A stretch of DNA of 64,000 nucleotides. Source: Gemmiger sp. An194. Its GTDB lineage: Bacteria; Bacillota; Clostridia; Oscillospirales; Ruminococcaceae. The translations under genes and the position numbers were made by a program. How positions within the stretch are numbered: the stretch's first letter is position 1; each line of letters starts with the position of its first letter. The notes beneath the pieces are model-generated. The model was not told the DNA's origin, ran no database searches, and was given only the letters and a program-made list of their open reading frames with translations. Below are positions 17,450 through 26,106 of the stretch, one piece after another. The DNA lies in NCBI RefSeq assembly GCF_002160145.1, contig NZ_NFKA01000002.1, positions 179,610 through 243,609 of the forward strand. Reading direction: 5' to 3'.

Positions 17450-18601
17450 TCAGGACACCGCCGCGCAGGGCTCCGCCCGCCTGTTTTTGCCAAGGCTCAG
17501 CCGGGCCCGCAGCCATTGCGCGGCGGGCTTTTCCAGCCCGTAGGTGGCCAGCACAGCCGCCGCCAGACCCACCGCCCAGATCAGAAGCAGGTAGGCGTGC
17601 ATCCAGCGGGTATCCCCCAGCTGGTTGGGCGGGGTGTCGCCCTGCCAGGGCGGGATGCGCAGGTCGTATTTGACGCGCACCGCCAGCCACTGGTGCCAGA
17701 TGTAAAAGTTATAGCTGATGGCGCTGAGAAAGGCCCAGAGCTTCGCGCCGGGCAGCTGCGGCCCCAGGCAGAGCCCCACAAGGCAGACCGCGAAGCAGAG
17801 CGTCAGCGGCAGCCGCCAGATCAGCTGGCCGTGGGGGCCGTCCTGCCAGTAGGCGATGCGGCGCAGCACCCACACAGCGCCCCCAAGGCCCGCCAGCACC
17901 GCCGGCACAAAGGCCCACTCCCTGCGTTTGGTTTGCCCGGGCGCCAGCAGGGCCACCGCCTGGGCGACGGCAAAGCCCAGCCCGATCACCCCGAAAAAGG
18001 CGGGCAGCTGGTTGAAGCGCATGCTGTAGTCCACCCCCTGCAGGGGCAGCACCCGGCAGCGGGCATACAGCTCCTGGGCCGCGCACAGCCCCGCCAGCAC
18101 CGGCAGAGGCCAGGCGTAAAAGGCCCGGGCCAGCAGCGGAAACAGCAGGTAGAACAGCACCAGCACCCCCACGGTCCACAGCGCGCCGTTGGTGCGGCAG
18201 TACACGTAGCCCTGGGGCACCAGGGTGGGAATGAGCAGCAGGTGGCTGCCCACGTCCAGCCAGAAATCCCGGTCGGGCCGGTGCCCGGCCGCCCAGACCA
18301 GAGCGCTGACCAGCACCGCGAAATAATAGGAGGGCAAAAGGCGCACCGCCCGCCGCCGCAAAAAGCCCCGGCAGCCCGGAAAGGGCTTTCGCTGCGCCCA
18401 GGCGTGGGCATAGGGCAGATAGAGGCAGAAGGCGGACAACAGAATCATGCCGTCCACCCAGGCGCCGCCGCTGCGGGCCAGGAAGTCCAGGGCGGGCGGG
18501 CACACCCAGCTTTGCTGCCAGAAATGGAATACGCCCACCATGCCCACCGCCAGCACCCGGAACAGATCCGCCCCGGTGGGACGCAGATACCGCTCATTCA
18601 T
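17450..18601 (-). CDS. Acyltransferase-3 family membrane protein (OafA/YrhL-like)
   Basis: 383 residues with about ten hydrophobic segments. The N-terminus has GADLFRVLAVGMVGVFHFWQ, the first-helix pattern of the family with its conserved His, and an RRRAVRLLPSYY segment typical of the cytosolic Arg motif. Such proteins transfer acetyl or other acyl groups to surface sugars. Its ATG overlaps the stop of the upstream DUF6020-like gene (ATGA), so the two are translated together and probably serve the same envelope polymer. Confidence 0.85.
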   Translation of the reverse strand: MNERYLRPTGADLFRVLAVGMVGVFHFWQQSWVCPPALDFLARSGGAWVDGMILLSAFCLYLPYAHAWAQRKPFPGCRGFLRRRAVRLLPSYYFAVLVSALVWAAGHRPDRDFWLDVGSHLLLIPTLVPQGYVYCRTNGALWTVGVLVLFYLLFPLLARAFYAWPLPVLAGLCAAQELYARCRVLPLQGVDYSMRFNQLPAFFGVIGLGFAVAQAVALLAPGQTKRREWAFVPAVLAGLGGAVWVLRRIAYWQDGPHGQLIWRLPLTLCFAVCLVGLCLGPQLPGAKLWAFLSAISYNFYIWHQWLAVRVKYDLRIPPWQGDTPPNQLGDTRWMHAYLLLIWAVGLAAAVLATYGLEKPAAQWLRARLSLGKNRRAEPCAAVS

Positions 18602-20415
18602 TCCCTGCTCTTTCCTCCGTCTGTGCGCGCGGCAAAAAGCGCGGCGGCAAGCAGCACCGGCCAGCAGAAGGTCATGGGCCAGCCGTAGCGCCCGTGGCCG
18701 AAGAATACCGGCCCCAGCAGGCACATGAGCAGGGTCAGGTACTGCATGGCCAGCGCACCGCCCAGGCCCTTCACCCGCCGGGCCGAGACCCAGGCGCCCA
18801 GCGCCAGCAGGCCCCAGGCGGTCAGGCCGAAGTTTTCAAACCAGCCGGTCACCGGCAGCAGGAAAGCAAAGTCCACCTTTTCCAGCGCTGCTTCCAGCGT
18901 ATCCAGCACCGCCGGGCGGGTCACATAGTCGTTGTCCCCCACCGGGCTGTAGTACCAGCAGGGGTTGACCGCCCCGGGATAGACCCAGCCGTAGCACAGG
19001 TTGGCAAAGGCCTCCAGCGCGCTCACGGGATGGCGCAGGGTCTGGGCCATCCACACCTGGCGGTAGGCCGCCCGGTCCGCGTCGGTGGTACCCTCCCGGG
19101 CACTGTAGGTCTTGATGGGGTCCGCCACCCAGGAGGTATAGGCCTCGGCCAGGTTATCGTATTCCACCACCCGGTCGATGATCTCCCGCTCCTCGTCGGT
19201 CACCTCATCCGGGAAGTCCCGCACAAAGCGGCCGGTCTGCTGCAGCGGCACGCTCAGCGTCTCGTTGGGGTTGGCCTGCTCCACGCCGGGCAGCGCCTTC
19301 AGCCCGCTGGAAAGGGCCATGCCCAGCACCAGCGGAAGCACCAGCCAGACGGCCAGCGCCGCCCGGGCCCGGCCGGTCTTCGCTGCCTTCCACAGCAACG
19401 GGCCGGAAAAGACCAGTGCGCCCGCCAGCAGCGCAGGGCCGTTGTAGCGCATGGTGCAGACCAGCAGGGCCGCCAGCGCCGCCAGCCAGAGCTTCGCCCG
19501 CCCGCGCCGGAACTGCTCCGGCAGCAGGATGGCCTCCAGCAAAAACACGGTGAACAGCAGCACCGCCGTGGTGTAGAAGGTGTCCTTCATCAGGATGGTG
19601 GCCGCCCGGGGGAAGGTGGGCACCAGGCCGTACAGCGCCAGCAGCGCCCCCATCGCCACGGGGCGGAAGCCCAGCCGCACCAGAAAATGCACGCTGTAGC
19701 CCATCACCGCCGAGAGGAACAGGCTCTGCACCAGAACCACCAGAAATACACCGGCGTTCCAGCCGCCCAGCAGGGTTTTGCCCAGCAGGATCAGCCCGCT
19801 CTGCAAAAAGGTGTGCGCCAGCGGATGGCCCGCGTGCAGCGGCTGCACCCCGATCACCTGCTCCAGCTGCCACCAGGTATCGGTGTTGGAGGCGCCGGGG
19901 AACAGGCAGATGAAATAGGGCAGCCAGCAGACCAGCAGAATCGCCATGCTGTACAGGATGGTTTTGCCGCTGGCCTGCCTGAGCCAGGCCGGGCCTTTGA
20001 CCTCTGTGCGGAGGGCGGCGATCAGCCGGTCCAGCCCCAGGAACAGGGCCCGCAGGCCGAAATACAACAGGATGCTGTAGCCCAGCCAGACCGCACCGGC
20101 CTTTGCCAGCCGGACAAAGCCGCTGTACAGGAAGGACAGGTCCTCACTGGCCTGGATGCTGATGCCGGTCAGGGTGAACAGACCCAGCAGCGCCGCCAGC
20201 GGGATCAGCCGCCGCTGGTCCCGGCCGGTGACCGGGGCCTTTTCCAGCGTCCAGCGGTAAAAGGCCACCAGCAGCAGGGTGAGGGCCATTGCCTCCACCG
20301 ACTGGTCCTTGGTGCGGGCAACCGGGTCCAGGATGTCCAGCGAGAAGGCCAGGCTGCTCAGCCAGGCCAGCACCGCCGCCAGACCCCAGACTCGGATGGT
20401 CGCGGTTTGTTTCAT
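18598..20415 (-). CDS. Large polytopic membrane protein (DUF6020-like, GT-C type)
   Basis: 605 residues with about a dozen hydrophobic segments. ATG at 20415 follows AAAGGA. The segment FPGASNTDTWWQ after an early membrane helix, followed by HPLAHTF, is typical of Clostridia DUF6020 proteins, which look like GT-C glycosyltransferases with a catalytic acidic loop. An extracytoplasmic segment (about 390-500) is predicted. Coupled to the acyltransferase downstream, it probably builds or modifies a surface glycan or lipid-linked sugar. No experimental function is known to me. Confidence 0.62.
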   Translation of the reverse strand: MKQTATIRVWGLAAVLAWLSSLAFSLDILDPVARTKDQSVEAMALTLLLVAFYRWTLEKAPVTGRDQRRLIPLAALLGLFTLTGISIQASEDLSFLYSGFVRLAKAGAVWLGYSILLYFGLRALFLGLDRLIAALRTEVKGPAWLRQASGKTILYSMAILLVCWLPYFICLFPGASNTDTWWQLEQVIGVQPLHAGHPLAHTFLQSGLILLGKTLLGGWNAGVFLVVLVQSLFLSAVMGYSVHFLVRLGFRPVAMGALLALYGLVPTFPRAATILMKDTFYTTAVLLFTVFLLEAILLPEQFRRGRAKLWLAALAALLVCTMRYNGPALLAGALVFSGPLLWKAAKTGRARAALAVWLVLPLVLGMALSSGLKALPGVEQANPNETLSVPLQQTGRFVRDFPDEVTDEEREIIDRVVEYDNLAEAYTSWVADPIKTYSAREGTTDADRAAYRQVWMAQTLRHPVSALEAFANLCYGWVYPGAVNPCWYYSPVGDNDYVTRPAVLDTLEAALEKVDFAFLLPVTGWFENFGLTAWGLLALGAWVSARRVKGLGGALAMQYLTLLMCLLGPVFFGHGRYGWPMTFCWPVLLAAALFAARTDGGKSRE

Positions 20416-20444
20416 AATCCTTTCTCCTTTGGGGGCCGGGCCGC

Positions 20445-21683
20445 TCAGCCAATGGCCCACTCGCCGTTTTCAAAGATGGTCACGGTCTCGCCGGATTTGG
20501 TCAGGCCGGTGATGGTCATGTCCTCCGCGCCCACCATCACATCCTCGTGGATGGCGGAATCGTTCACGCCGCAGGCCAGCAGCTCCTCGGTGGTCATGGC
20601 CGCGCCGCCCTTCACGGTGGTGGGGTAGCCCGCACCGAAGGCAATGTGGCAGGCAGCGTTCTCGTCGAACAGGGTGTTGTAAAACAAAAGGCCGCTGCGG
20701 TTGATGGGGCTGGAGGCAGGCACCAGAGCGATCTCGCCGATGCGGCGTGCGCCCTCGTCGCTGTCCAGCAGCTGGCCCAGCAGCTCGGCGTTCTTTTCGG
20801 CGGAGTACTCCACCACCACGCCGTCCTTGAAGGTGACCGAGAAGCCCTCGATCAGCTGGCCGTTGTACACGTAGGGCTTGGTGCCCTTGACCACGCCGTT
20901 CACCCGCTCCCGGTGGGGTGCGGTGAAGACCTCCTCGGTGGGCACGTTGGCGATGAACACGGTGCCGTTCTCGGCCTTGCTGCAGGCGCCCTCCCAGGTG
21001 TGGCCCTCGGCCAGACCCACGGTCAGGTCGGTGCCGTTGGCGCTGGTCATGTGGATGCTCTCCAGCTGCAGCTCATTGAGCTTGTCCCGGCAGGCGGTGG
21101 TCTTGGCCACGTGCTCCTTCCAGGCGCTCACCGGGTCGCCGCCGGTGACCCGGCACACATCGAAGATGGCGCTCCACAGCTTCTCCTGAGCCTCGTCCTC
21201 AGAAAGGCCCGGGAACACGGAAGCGGCCCATGCGGGAGTGGGGATGGCCACCACGCACCACTGCACCCGGTCCTTCATGGTATATTCCCGCCAGGACTTC
21301 ATGGCTTCCTGCTTGGCCAGGCTCACCCGGTTGATCTTGCCGGTGTCCAGACCCTTGAAGATCTCCGGGTCAGAGGCATGGATGGCCAGCAGGCAGCAGC
21401 CGCCCTCGCTCTCGGCGTAGTCCAGATAGCTGCGCAGCTCGTAGGGCTTGGTTTCGCTCAGGGCTTCCTCCTCGCCCAGCTCCATGCGGATGCGGGCGGC
21501 CTTTTCGTCCTCCCAGCGGATGACCACATCCCGGGCGCCGGCCTTGTAGGCGGCCTCCATGCAGGCGCGGCCGAAGTAAGCGCCCTCCACCGGGCAGCGG
21601 ATGATAAGGGTCTGGCCCTTCTGCACGTTCACGCCCACCTGCACGGTGAAGGCGGCATATTTGTTCAGCAGTTCCTGATTCAT
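20445..21683 (-). CDS. M29-family metalloaminopeptidase
   Basis: 412 residues. The family (AmpS/PepS/AmpT) removes N-terminal residues from peptides in the cytoplasm. Metal-binding regions are visible as NVPTEEVFTAP, ENAACHIAFGAGYP and NDSAIHEDVMVG. Two ATGs lie nine bases apart; the second (21683) has GAGGA at the right distance and is chosen. It is probably first in a unit with the two membrane-protein genes downstream (29-base gap), although the functions differ. Confidence 0.9.
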   Translation of the reverse strand: MNQELLNKYAAFTVQVGVNVQKGQTLIIRCPVEGAYFGRACMEAAYKAGARDVVIRWEDEKAARIRMELGEEEALSETKPYELRSYLDYAESEGGCCLLAIHASDPEIFKGLDTGKINRVSLAKQEAMKSWREYTMKDRVQWCVVAIPTPAWAASVFPGLSEDEAQEKLWSAIFDVCRVTGGDPVSAWKEHVAKTTACRDKLNELQLESIHMTSANGTDLTVGLAEGHTWEGACSKAENGTVFIANVPTEEVFTAPHRERVNGVVKGTKPYVYNGQLIEGFSVTFKDGVVVEYSAEKNAELLGQLLDSDEGARRIGEIALVPASSPINRSGLLFYNTLFDENAACHIAFGAGYPTTVKGGAAMTTEELLACGVNDSAIHEDVMVGAEDMTITGLTKSGETVTIFENGEWAIG

Positions 21684-21753
21684 TGGTTTCATTCCTCGCT
21701 TTTTCTGAAATTTTTGCAGGCCCTTTGCGGATCTGCATTGTACAATTGCCTTT

Positions 21754-21781
21754 ATTATAACGAAAAAGGCGGGGCTTTAAA
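21754..21781 (-). promoter_or_regulatory. Possible promoter of the aminopeptidase gene
   Basis: TATAAT on the minus strand with TTTAAA 16 bases upstream. It overlaps the glyQS terminator. Confidence 0.35.
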
Positions 21782-21791
21782 AGCCCCGCCG
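21762..21791 (-). terminator. Terminator of glyQS
   Basis: GGCGGGGCTTT pairs directly with AAAGCCCCGCC, then a T-run on the minus strand, about 20 bases after the stop. Confidence 0.85.
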
Positions 21792-21809
21792 GACAGATGT
21801 GCAGCTTGA

Positions 21810-23225
21810 TTAGAACTGGATCTTCTTCTCGATGTAGTCCTTGACCTGGCTGATGGGCAGTCGAACCTGCTCCATGGTGTCGCGGTCACGGATGGTCACG
21901 CAGCCGTCGCCTTCCTCGGTGTCGCTGCCGAAGGTGGCGAAGTCCACGGTGATGCACAGAGGAGTGCCGATCTCGTCCTGGCGGCGGTAGCGCTTGCCGA
22001 TGGAGCCGGTCTCGTCATAGTCCACCATGAAGTACTTGCTCAGCTCCTGCCAGATGGGCATGGCCTGCTCGCCCAGCTTCTTGGACAGGGGCAGCACGGC
22101 AGCCTTGTAGGGAGCCAGGGCGGGATGCAGGCGCAGGACCACGCGCTTGTCCTCCTTGCCCTTGTCGTCGGTGAGCACTTCCTCGTCGTAGGCCTCGCAC
22201 AGGAAGGCCAGGGCCACACGGTCGGCGCCCAGAGAGGGCTCGATCACGTAGGGGATGTAATGCTCGTTGGTGTCGGGATCGAAGTACTCCAGGCTCTTGC
22301 CGCTGGCCTCCTGATGGCGGCCCAGGTCATAGTTGGTGCGGTCGGCAATGCCCCACAGCTCGCCCCAGTCGGTGAACGGGAAGGCGTACTCGATGTCGGT
22401 GGTGGCGCGGGAGTAAAAGGCCAGCTCGGCGGGCTCGTGGTCACGCAGGCGCAGGTTCTCCTCCTTGATGCCCAGGCTCAGCAGCCAGTTCTTGCAGAAG
22501 TCCTTCCAGTAAGCGAACCACTCCAGATCGGTGTCCGGCTTGCAGAAGAACTCGCACTCCATCTGCTCGAACTCGCGGGTACGGAAGGTGAAGTTGCCGG
22601 GAGTGATCTCGTTGCGGAAGGCCTTACCCACCTGGCAAACGCCGAAGGGCAGCTTGCGGCGGGTGGTGCGCTGGATGTTGGCGAAATTCACGAAGATGCC
22701 CTGGGCGGTCTCGGGACGCAGGTAGCAGGTGCTGGAGGAGTCCTCGGTGACGCCGATGGCGGTCTTGAACATCAGATTGAACTTACGGATGGGGGTGAAG
22801 TCGTGCTTGCCGCAGACGGGGCAGACCACATCCTCATGCTCGGTGATGAAGGCGTCCATCTCTTCGAAGCTCATGGCGTCCACGTTCACCTCGGGGTGCA
22901 CGTCGCCGATCAGCTTGTCGGCCCGGTGGCGGGCCTTGCAGCTCTTGCAGTCCAGCAGGGGGTCGGAGAAGCCAGCCACGTGACCGGTGGTCACCCAGGT
23001 CTGGGGGTTCATGATGATGGCGGCATCCAGGCCCACGTTCAGGCGGTTCTCCTGCACGAACTTCTTCAGCCATGCCTTCTTCACGTTGTTCTTGAACTCA
23101 ACGCCCAGGGGGCCGTAGTCCCAGCTGTTGGCCAGGCCGCCGTAGATCTCGCTGCCCGGGTACACAAAGCCCCGGTTCTTGCACAGGGCGACGATGGTTT
23201 CAAAACTCTTTTCGCTGTTTTTCAT
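21810..23225 (-). CDS. glyQS: Glycine--tRNA ligase, dimeric (eukaryote/archaea-like) type
   Basis: 471 residues in one chain. Charges tRNA-Gly. Class II motifs are visible: [16 protein letters not shown] at the N-terminus, [22 protein letters not shown] (motif 2) and [10 protein letters not shown] (motif 3), with an anticodon-binding domain at the end. ATG at 23225 follows AAGGAG. No T-box leader was seen in the 219 bases upstream. Confidence 0.97.
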   Translation of the reverse strand: MKNSEKSFETIVALCKNRGFVYPGSEIYGGLANSWDYGPLGVEFKNNVKKAWLKKFVQENRLNVGLDAAIIMNPQTWVTTGHVAGFSDPLLDCKSCKARHRADKLIGDVHPEVNVDAMSFEEMDAFITEHEDVVCPVCGKHDFTPIRKFNLMFKTAIGVTEDSSSTCYLRPETAQGIFVNFANIQRTTRRKLPFGVCQVGKAFRNEITPGNFTFRTREFEQMECEFFCKPDTDLEWFAYWKDFCKNWLLSLGIKEENLRLRDHEPAELAFYSRATTDIEYAFPFTDWGELWGIADRTNYDLGRHQEASGKSLEYFDPDTNEHYIPYVIEPSLGADRVALAFLCEAYDEEVLTDDKGKEDKRVVLRLHPALAPYKAAVLPLSKKLGEQAMPIWQELSKYFMVDYDETGSIGKRYRRQDEIGTPLCITVDFATFGSDTEEGDGCVTIRDRDTMEQVRLPISQVKDYIEKKIQF

Positions 23226-23308
23226 TGTCTACTCCTTACTGCGACGCTGGCTGCGCCGCCGCTTGTTTTTCCCCCGCGGACCGGGGTTTTTTGTCCGTAA
23301 CATATCTA

Positions 23309-23337
23309 ATATTAAGGCGGCGGGGCCGCTTCGTCAA
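23309..23337 (-). promoter_or_regulatory. Promoter of glyQS
   Basis: TTGACG, exactly 17 bases, TAATAT on the minus strand, about 85 bases before the start codon. Confidence 0.7.
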
Positions 23338-23369
23338 GACGAAAAGGGCAACCGGAGCGGATTTTTGCG

Positions 23370-23415
23370 AAAAAAAGGGCGGGATTGTCTTCCCTCGAAA
23401 GACAATCCCGCTTTT
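23370..23415 (-). terminator. Terminator of the XRE regulator gene
   Basis: GCGGGATTGTCTTTC pairs with GAAGACAATCCCGC, followed by CCTTTTTTT on the minus strand. Confidence 0.85.
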
Positions 23416-23443
23416 CTGGCCAGGGAGCGTTTTTCTGCGGCGG

Positions 23444-23809
23444 TCAATCCTCCTGCTCGGCCCGGCCTTCCTGTACCTTGAGCGCGCCGTCCAGCGCACC
23501 CTCCACCACCGGCAGAAACTCCTCGCTGCACAGAGTGAGCTTCTGGCTGACCCGGCGGCGCTGCTCGCTGGGCTGGCCCTCCTCCTGCTCGAAGAAATAC
23601 CGGTCTGCCGGCAGCTTGCAGATGCGCACCAGCTCATAAAAGATGGGCAGACTGGGCAGACTACCGCTGTTTTCGATATTGGCCAGATAACGGGGATCAA
23701 TCCCCAGCTGATCAGCCAATGTGCGCCGGGTCATCCGTAAAGCAAGCCGGGCGGCTTTGATGTCTGTTCCCAGGGTTTTCAGATTGCTGCATTCTCGGGT
23801 CTTTCGCAT
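23444..23809 (-). CDS. XRE/Cro-type helix-turn-helix regulator
   Basis: 121 residues. The HTH lies at about 15-70 (DIKAARLALRMTRRTLADQL, then GIDPRYLANIENSGSLPSL). The C-terminal 50 residues are acidic and Glu-rich with no known domain. AAAGGTG precedes the ATG. It is divergent from the GGDEF gene, and the shared 160-base intergenic region contains GTGTA...TACAC half-sites (23864-23885) that could be an operator; this is unproven. Confidence 0.8.
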   Translation of the reverse strand: MRKTRECSNLKTLGTDIKAARLALRMTRRTLADQLGIDPRYLANIENSGSLPSLPIFYELVRICKLPADRYFFEQEEGQPSEQRRRVSQKLTLCSEEFLPVVEGALDGALKVQEGRAEQED

Positions 23810-23905
23810 AACACATCACCTTTACCAATTATTTTATTCTGCGCGGCTTTTCCGATAAATGATGTGTAACGTATTTATAGTACACTAAATAATTCATATT
23901 TTCTC

Positions 23906-23934
23906 TTGCTTTGGGGAATTCCATGCCGTATAAT
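23906..23934 (+). promoter_or_regulatory. Promoter of the GGDEF gene
   Basis: TTGCTT, 17 bases, TATAAT, 40 bases upstream of the ATG. Confidence 0.65.
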
Positions 23935-23973
23935 AGGAAAAAGCTTCTTACTTTTCATCAGGAGACAAACTGC

Positions 23974-24852
23974 ATGAATGTGAACCATGTTTTGAACGAA
24001 TTCAGCGATACCCTTCTGTTTGAATACGACTGTGATTCCGCTCGTTTGGAATTTACGCCCGCAGCCCCCGCAGCGCTGGGCCTGCCGGATCGTTTGCCCC
24101 TGCGCAGCGACGCGGGTGGCCGGACGCTGCCGGAGGCTGCGGACAAACTGCGCCGTCTGCTGCGGGCAGCCCGGCCCGGCGGACCGGTAGTCAAGGCGGA
24201 GGTGACCTTTTTGGGGCAGGATGGGCAGCTCTGGGTCTATTTATGCCGCTGCAAGGCACTGGAAGGAGCCGGCGGACGCGGCGGTCAGATCGTGGGCAAG
24301 CTCACCGACATCACCGAGCGGTTCGACCGGGAGCAGGATCTGCTGCGCCGGGCCAACATGGACCTGCTCACCGGCGTCTACAACCGAAGCGCCGAGGAAC
24401 TGATCACCCGGAAGCTGAAACAGAACGGCGGCGGCGTGCTGTTCATGATCGACCTGGACGATTTCAAGCAGATCAACGACACGCTGGGCCACTCGGTGGG
24501 CGATCAGGTACTGGTGGCGGTGAGCGATGTGCTCAAGCATCTGTTCCGTGCGGGCGATATTGTGGCCCGGATGGGTGGCGACGAATTTGTGGTGTTTCTG
24601 GAAAGCCCGCTGGACCCGGACCTGATGGCACGGCGGGCACAGATGATCCTGACCCATCTGGAACGGATTCCCCTGCCCCAGCTGAACGGTCCGGTCAGGG
24701 CCAGTATCGGAGTGGCTCTTTCGCCGCCTGTGCAGCCGGAATATGCCGCACTGCACCAGGCCGCCGACGAAGCGATGTATCAAAGCAAGCGTGCCAGCAA
24801 AAACGGTTTCCGGCTTTACGTTTCCTCCGAGATGCAGCAACGGGAAGCATAG
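23974..24852 (+). CDS. Diguanylate cyclase (GGDEF domain) with N-terminal PAS-like sensor region
   Basis: 292 residues. The GGDEF domain (about 125-288) has the intact active-site GGDEF at 202-206 and an intact inhibitory RxxD site (RAGD, 193-196), so it should make cyclic di-GMP from two GTP and be product-inhibited. Residues 1-115 look like a PAS-type sensor, linked by a short helix ending DITERFDREQDLL. No membrane segment is visible. The ATG at 23974 follows AGGAG. No EAL or HD-GYP domain is in the window. Confidence 0.9.
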   Translation: MNVNHVLNEFSDTLLFEYDCDSARLEFTPAAPAALGLPDRLPLRSDAGGRTLPEAADKLRRLLRAARPGGPVVKAEVTFLGQDGQLWVYLCRCKALEGAGGRGGQIVGKLTDITERFDREQDLLRRANMDLLTGVYNRSAEELITRKLKQNGGGVLFMIDLDDFKQINDTLGHSVGDQVLVAVSDVLKHLFRAGDIVARMGGDEFVVFLESPLDPDLMARRAQMILTHLERIPLPQLNGPVRASIGVALSPPVQPEYAALHQAADEAMYQSKRASKNGFRLYVSSEMQQREA

Positions 24853-24860
24853 CAAAATCA

Positions 24861-24912
24861 AAAAAGGAACGGCGTACCGGTCTTTCACTGGACTGGTACG
24901 CCGTTCCTTTGA
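24861..24912 (+). terminator. Terminator of the GGDEF gene
   Basis: AAAGGAACGGCGTACC pairs with GGTACGCCGTTCCTTT, with T-rich sequence following. Confidence 0.85.
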
Positions 24913-24932
24913 CAGTTTTATTTTTCGTTGCC

Positions 24933-25080
24933 CGGCTCCGGCAAAGGGAACAGCCGCCCCGCGCCGTTTTGTTCGTGCGTCTGGTTCCGCTTTGCCGCAC
25001 CCCGTCAGTTCTTGCGGCTGTGAACGCACAGGGTCGTTTGCGCTTTGCAAAAAGAAAGAGCGTACCGATTGCTTGATACG
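24933..25080. repeat. Direct repeat copy 1 (tRNA-cluster tail duplication)
   Basis: About 148 bases that recur with small differences at 25225-25373. It begins CGGCTCCGGC and ends at GATACG. It includes a decayed copy of the tRNA-operon terminator. Confidence 0.85.
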
Positions 25081-25103
25081 CATGAAAGAGAGCACGTACA
25101 GAA

Positions 25104-25116
25104 CGAACCAACGACC
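25104..25116 (-). pseudogene. Remnant of a tRNA-Asn T-arm
   Basis: Thirteen bases (CGAACCAACGACC) identical to the T-arm complement of the intact tRNA-Asn at 25381-25456, at about the same distance from repeat copy 1 as the real gene is from copy 2. The rest of the tRNA is gone. Confidence 0.45.
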
Positions 25117-25224
25117 ATTCCGAGCCCGGAAATTGTCGCGCTGCACCACGGGCTTTCGCCCGCGGCACATCGCTCTGTTTCCGGGCCCGCCTCCGCCTCG
25201 CTGCATCGCCCACTGGGCTCAGAT

Positions 25225-25373
25225 CGGCTCCGGCGCAGTTAACAGCCGCCCCGCGCCGTTTTGCTCGTGCGTTTGGTTCTGTTTTGCCTCACCCCGTCGG
25301 TTCTTGCGGCTGTGAACGCACAGGGTCGTTGCCGCTTTGCAAAAAAGAAAGAGCGCACCGATTGCTCGATACG
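25225..25373. repeat. Direct repeat copy 2, adjoining tRNA-Asn
   Basis: Second copy of the repeat seen at 24933-25080. Its end forms the terminator of the tRNA operon. Confidence 0.85.
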
Positions 25374-25380
25374 CTCTTTT
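25341..25380 (-). terminator. Terminator of the tRNA Glu-Lys-Asn operon
   Basis: On the minus strand AAAGAGCGTATCGA pairs with TCGGTGCGCTCTTT around a short loop, then a T-run. Confidence 0.75.
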
Positions 25381-25456
25381 TGGCTCCCCAAGTTGGACTC
25401 GAACCAACGACCCTGCGGTTAACAGCCGCATGCTCTACCGACTGAGCTATTGAGGA
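25381..25456 (-). tRNA. tRNA-Asn (GTT)
   Basis: 76 bases including an encoded CCA. The 7-bp acceptor stem TCCTCAA/TTGGGGA (one T-G pair), an anticodon loop with GTT and the GGTTCGAGTCC T-loop are present. Confidence 0.95.
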
Positions 25457-25461
25457 ATAAA

Positions 25462-25537
<76 letters not shown>

Positions 25538-25542
25538 ATATG

Positions 25543-25617
25543 TGGTGACCCGTGGGAGAATCGAACTCCCGTTTGCGGCGTGAGAGGCCGCCGTCTTGAC
25601 CGCTTGACCAACGGGCC
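25543..25617 (-). tRNA. tRNA-Glu (CTC)
   Basis: 75 bases with CCA. Acceptor GGCCCGT/ACGGGTC and anticodon loop CTCTCAC (anticodon CTC). It is first in the operon. Confidence 0.94.
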
Positions 25618-25635
25618 ACATCTGACAGCTTCATC

Positions 25636-25664
25636 ATTATACCCCGGGCCTCGCGGTTTGTCAA
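25636..25664 (-). promoter_or_regulatory. Consensus promoter of the tRNA operon
   Basis: Perfect TTGACA and TATAAT with a 17-base spacer on the minus strand, about 20 bases before tRNA-Glu. Confidence 0.85.
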
Positions 25665-25826
25665 CACATTTTCAAAACTTTTTTGAAGTTTTTTGAAATT
25701 TCTTTTTTCAGCCCCTCGCCCTTTTATATATTATACATTATAAGTCTGCCGCTCTTCCCTGCTGCGGCGGGCAGCACAAAGGCGGCGCCCGGTTGCCCCA
25801 GCGCCGCCATACACTCCAACATTTTT
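25665..25826 (-). other. Intergenic stretch with a possible short minus-strand transcript
   Basis: No protein gene is supported. The minus strand downstream of the promoter at 25827-25856 contains a strong hairpin (GGCGGCGC with GCGCCGCC, about 25784-25811) and a 28-codon frame (MAALGQPGAAF...) with a poorly spaced GGAG. It could be a small RNA or micropeptide; evidence is weak. Confidence 0.3.
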
Positions 25827-25856
25827 ATTATAGCACCAAGCGCCATCCATTTTCAA
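25827..25856 (-). promoter_or_regulatory. Minus-strand promoter-like sequence
   Basis: TTGAAA, 18 bases, TATAAT. It points toward the tRNA cluster and away from the large plus-strand RNA candidate. Confidence 0.45.
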
Positions 25857-25904
25857 TACAACAATTATACAAATAATGCATCATAAGTATATTCACCTTG
25901 TCAA

Positions 25905-25933
25905 TATACACGGGGCTTTTTGTATGGTATATT
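25905..25933 (+). promoter_or_regulatory. Promoter-like start of the large RNA candidate
   Basis: TATACA (4 of 6 to TTGACA), 17 bases, TATATT with an extended TGG. The same TATGGTATA pattern occurs at the rimP and proB promoters. Start of transcription would be near 25940. Confidence 0.45.
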
Positions 25934-25939
25934 ATAGAC

Positions 25940-26106
25940 ACACCAAGGAACACAAAACCAAGGTCGAGAAACTCTAGGCAACCTGTTAAGGATAACAGGA
26001 AGAGCCGCAACGAGGTAAGAAAGGAGCGCAGGACCATCATGGTAATTGAAGAACCCGTTCAGTTTTGGCAGGATGGGACCTGCCGCTGAATCTCCGAAAT
26101 CACTTT
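25940..26106 (+). ncRNA. Compact, conserved-looking 5' RNA domain (possibly a separate small RNA)
   Basis: This 167-base part differs in style from the rest: two nested stem pairs, purine-rich single strands (AACGAGGTAAG, GAAGAACCCG) and a T-run at 26103-26107. It resembles known compact bacterial RNA families such as the raiA motif in size and texture, but I recall no decisive consensus and the name is only a suggestion. No raiA gene is nearby. Confidence 0.35.

Noticed and set aside
23226..23443. T-box leader upstream of glyQS
   Set aside because: No AGGGTGGNACCGCG-type antiterminator sequence; only an ordinary promoter and a short leader.
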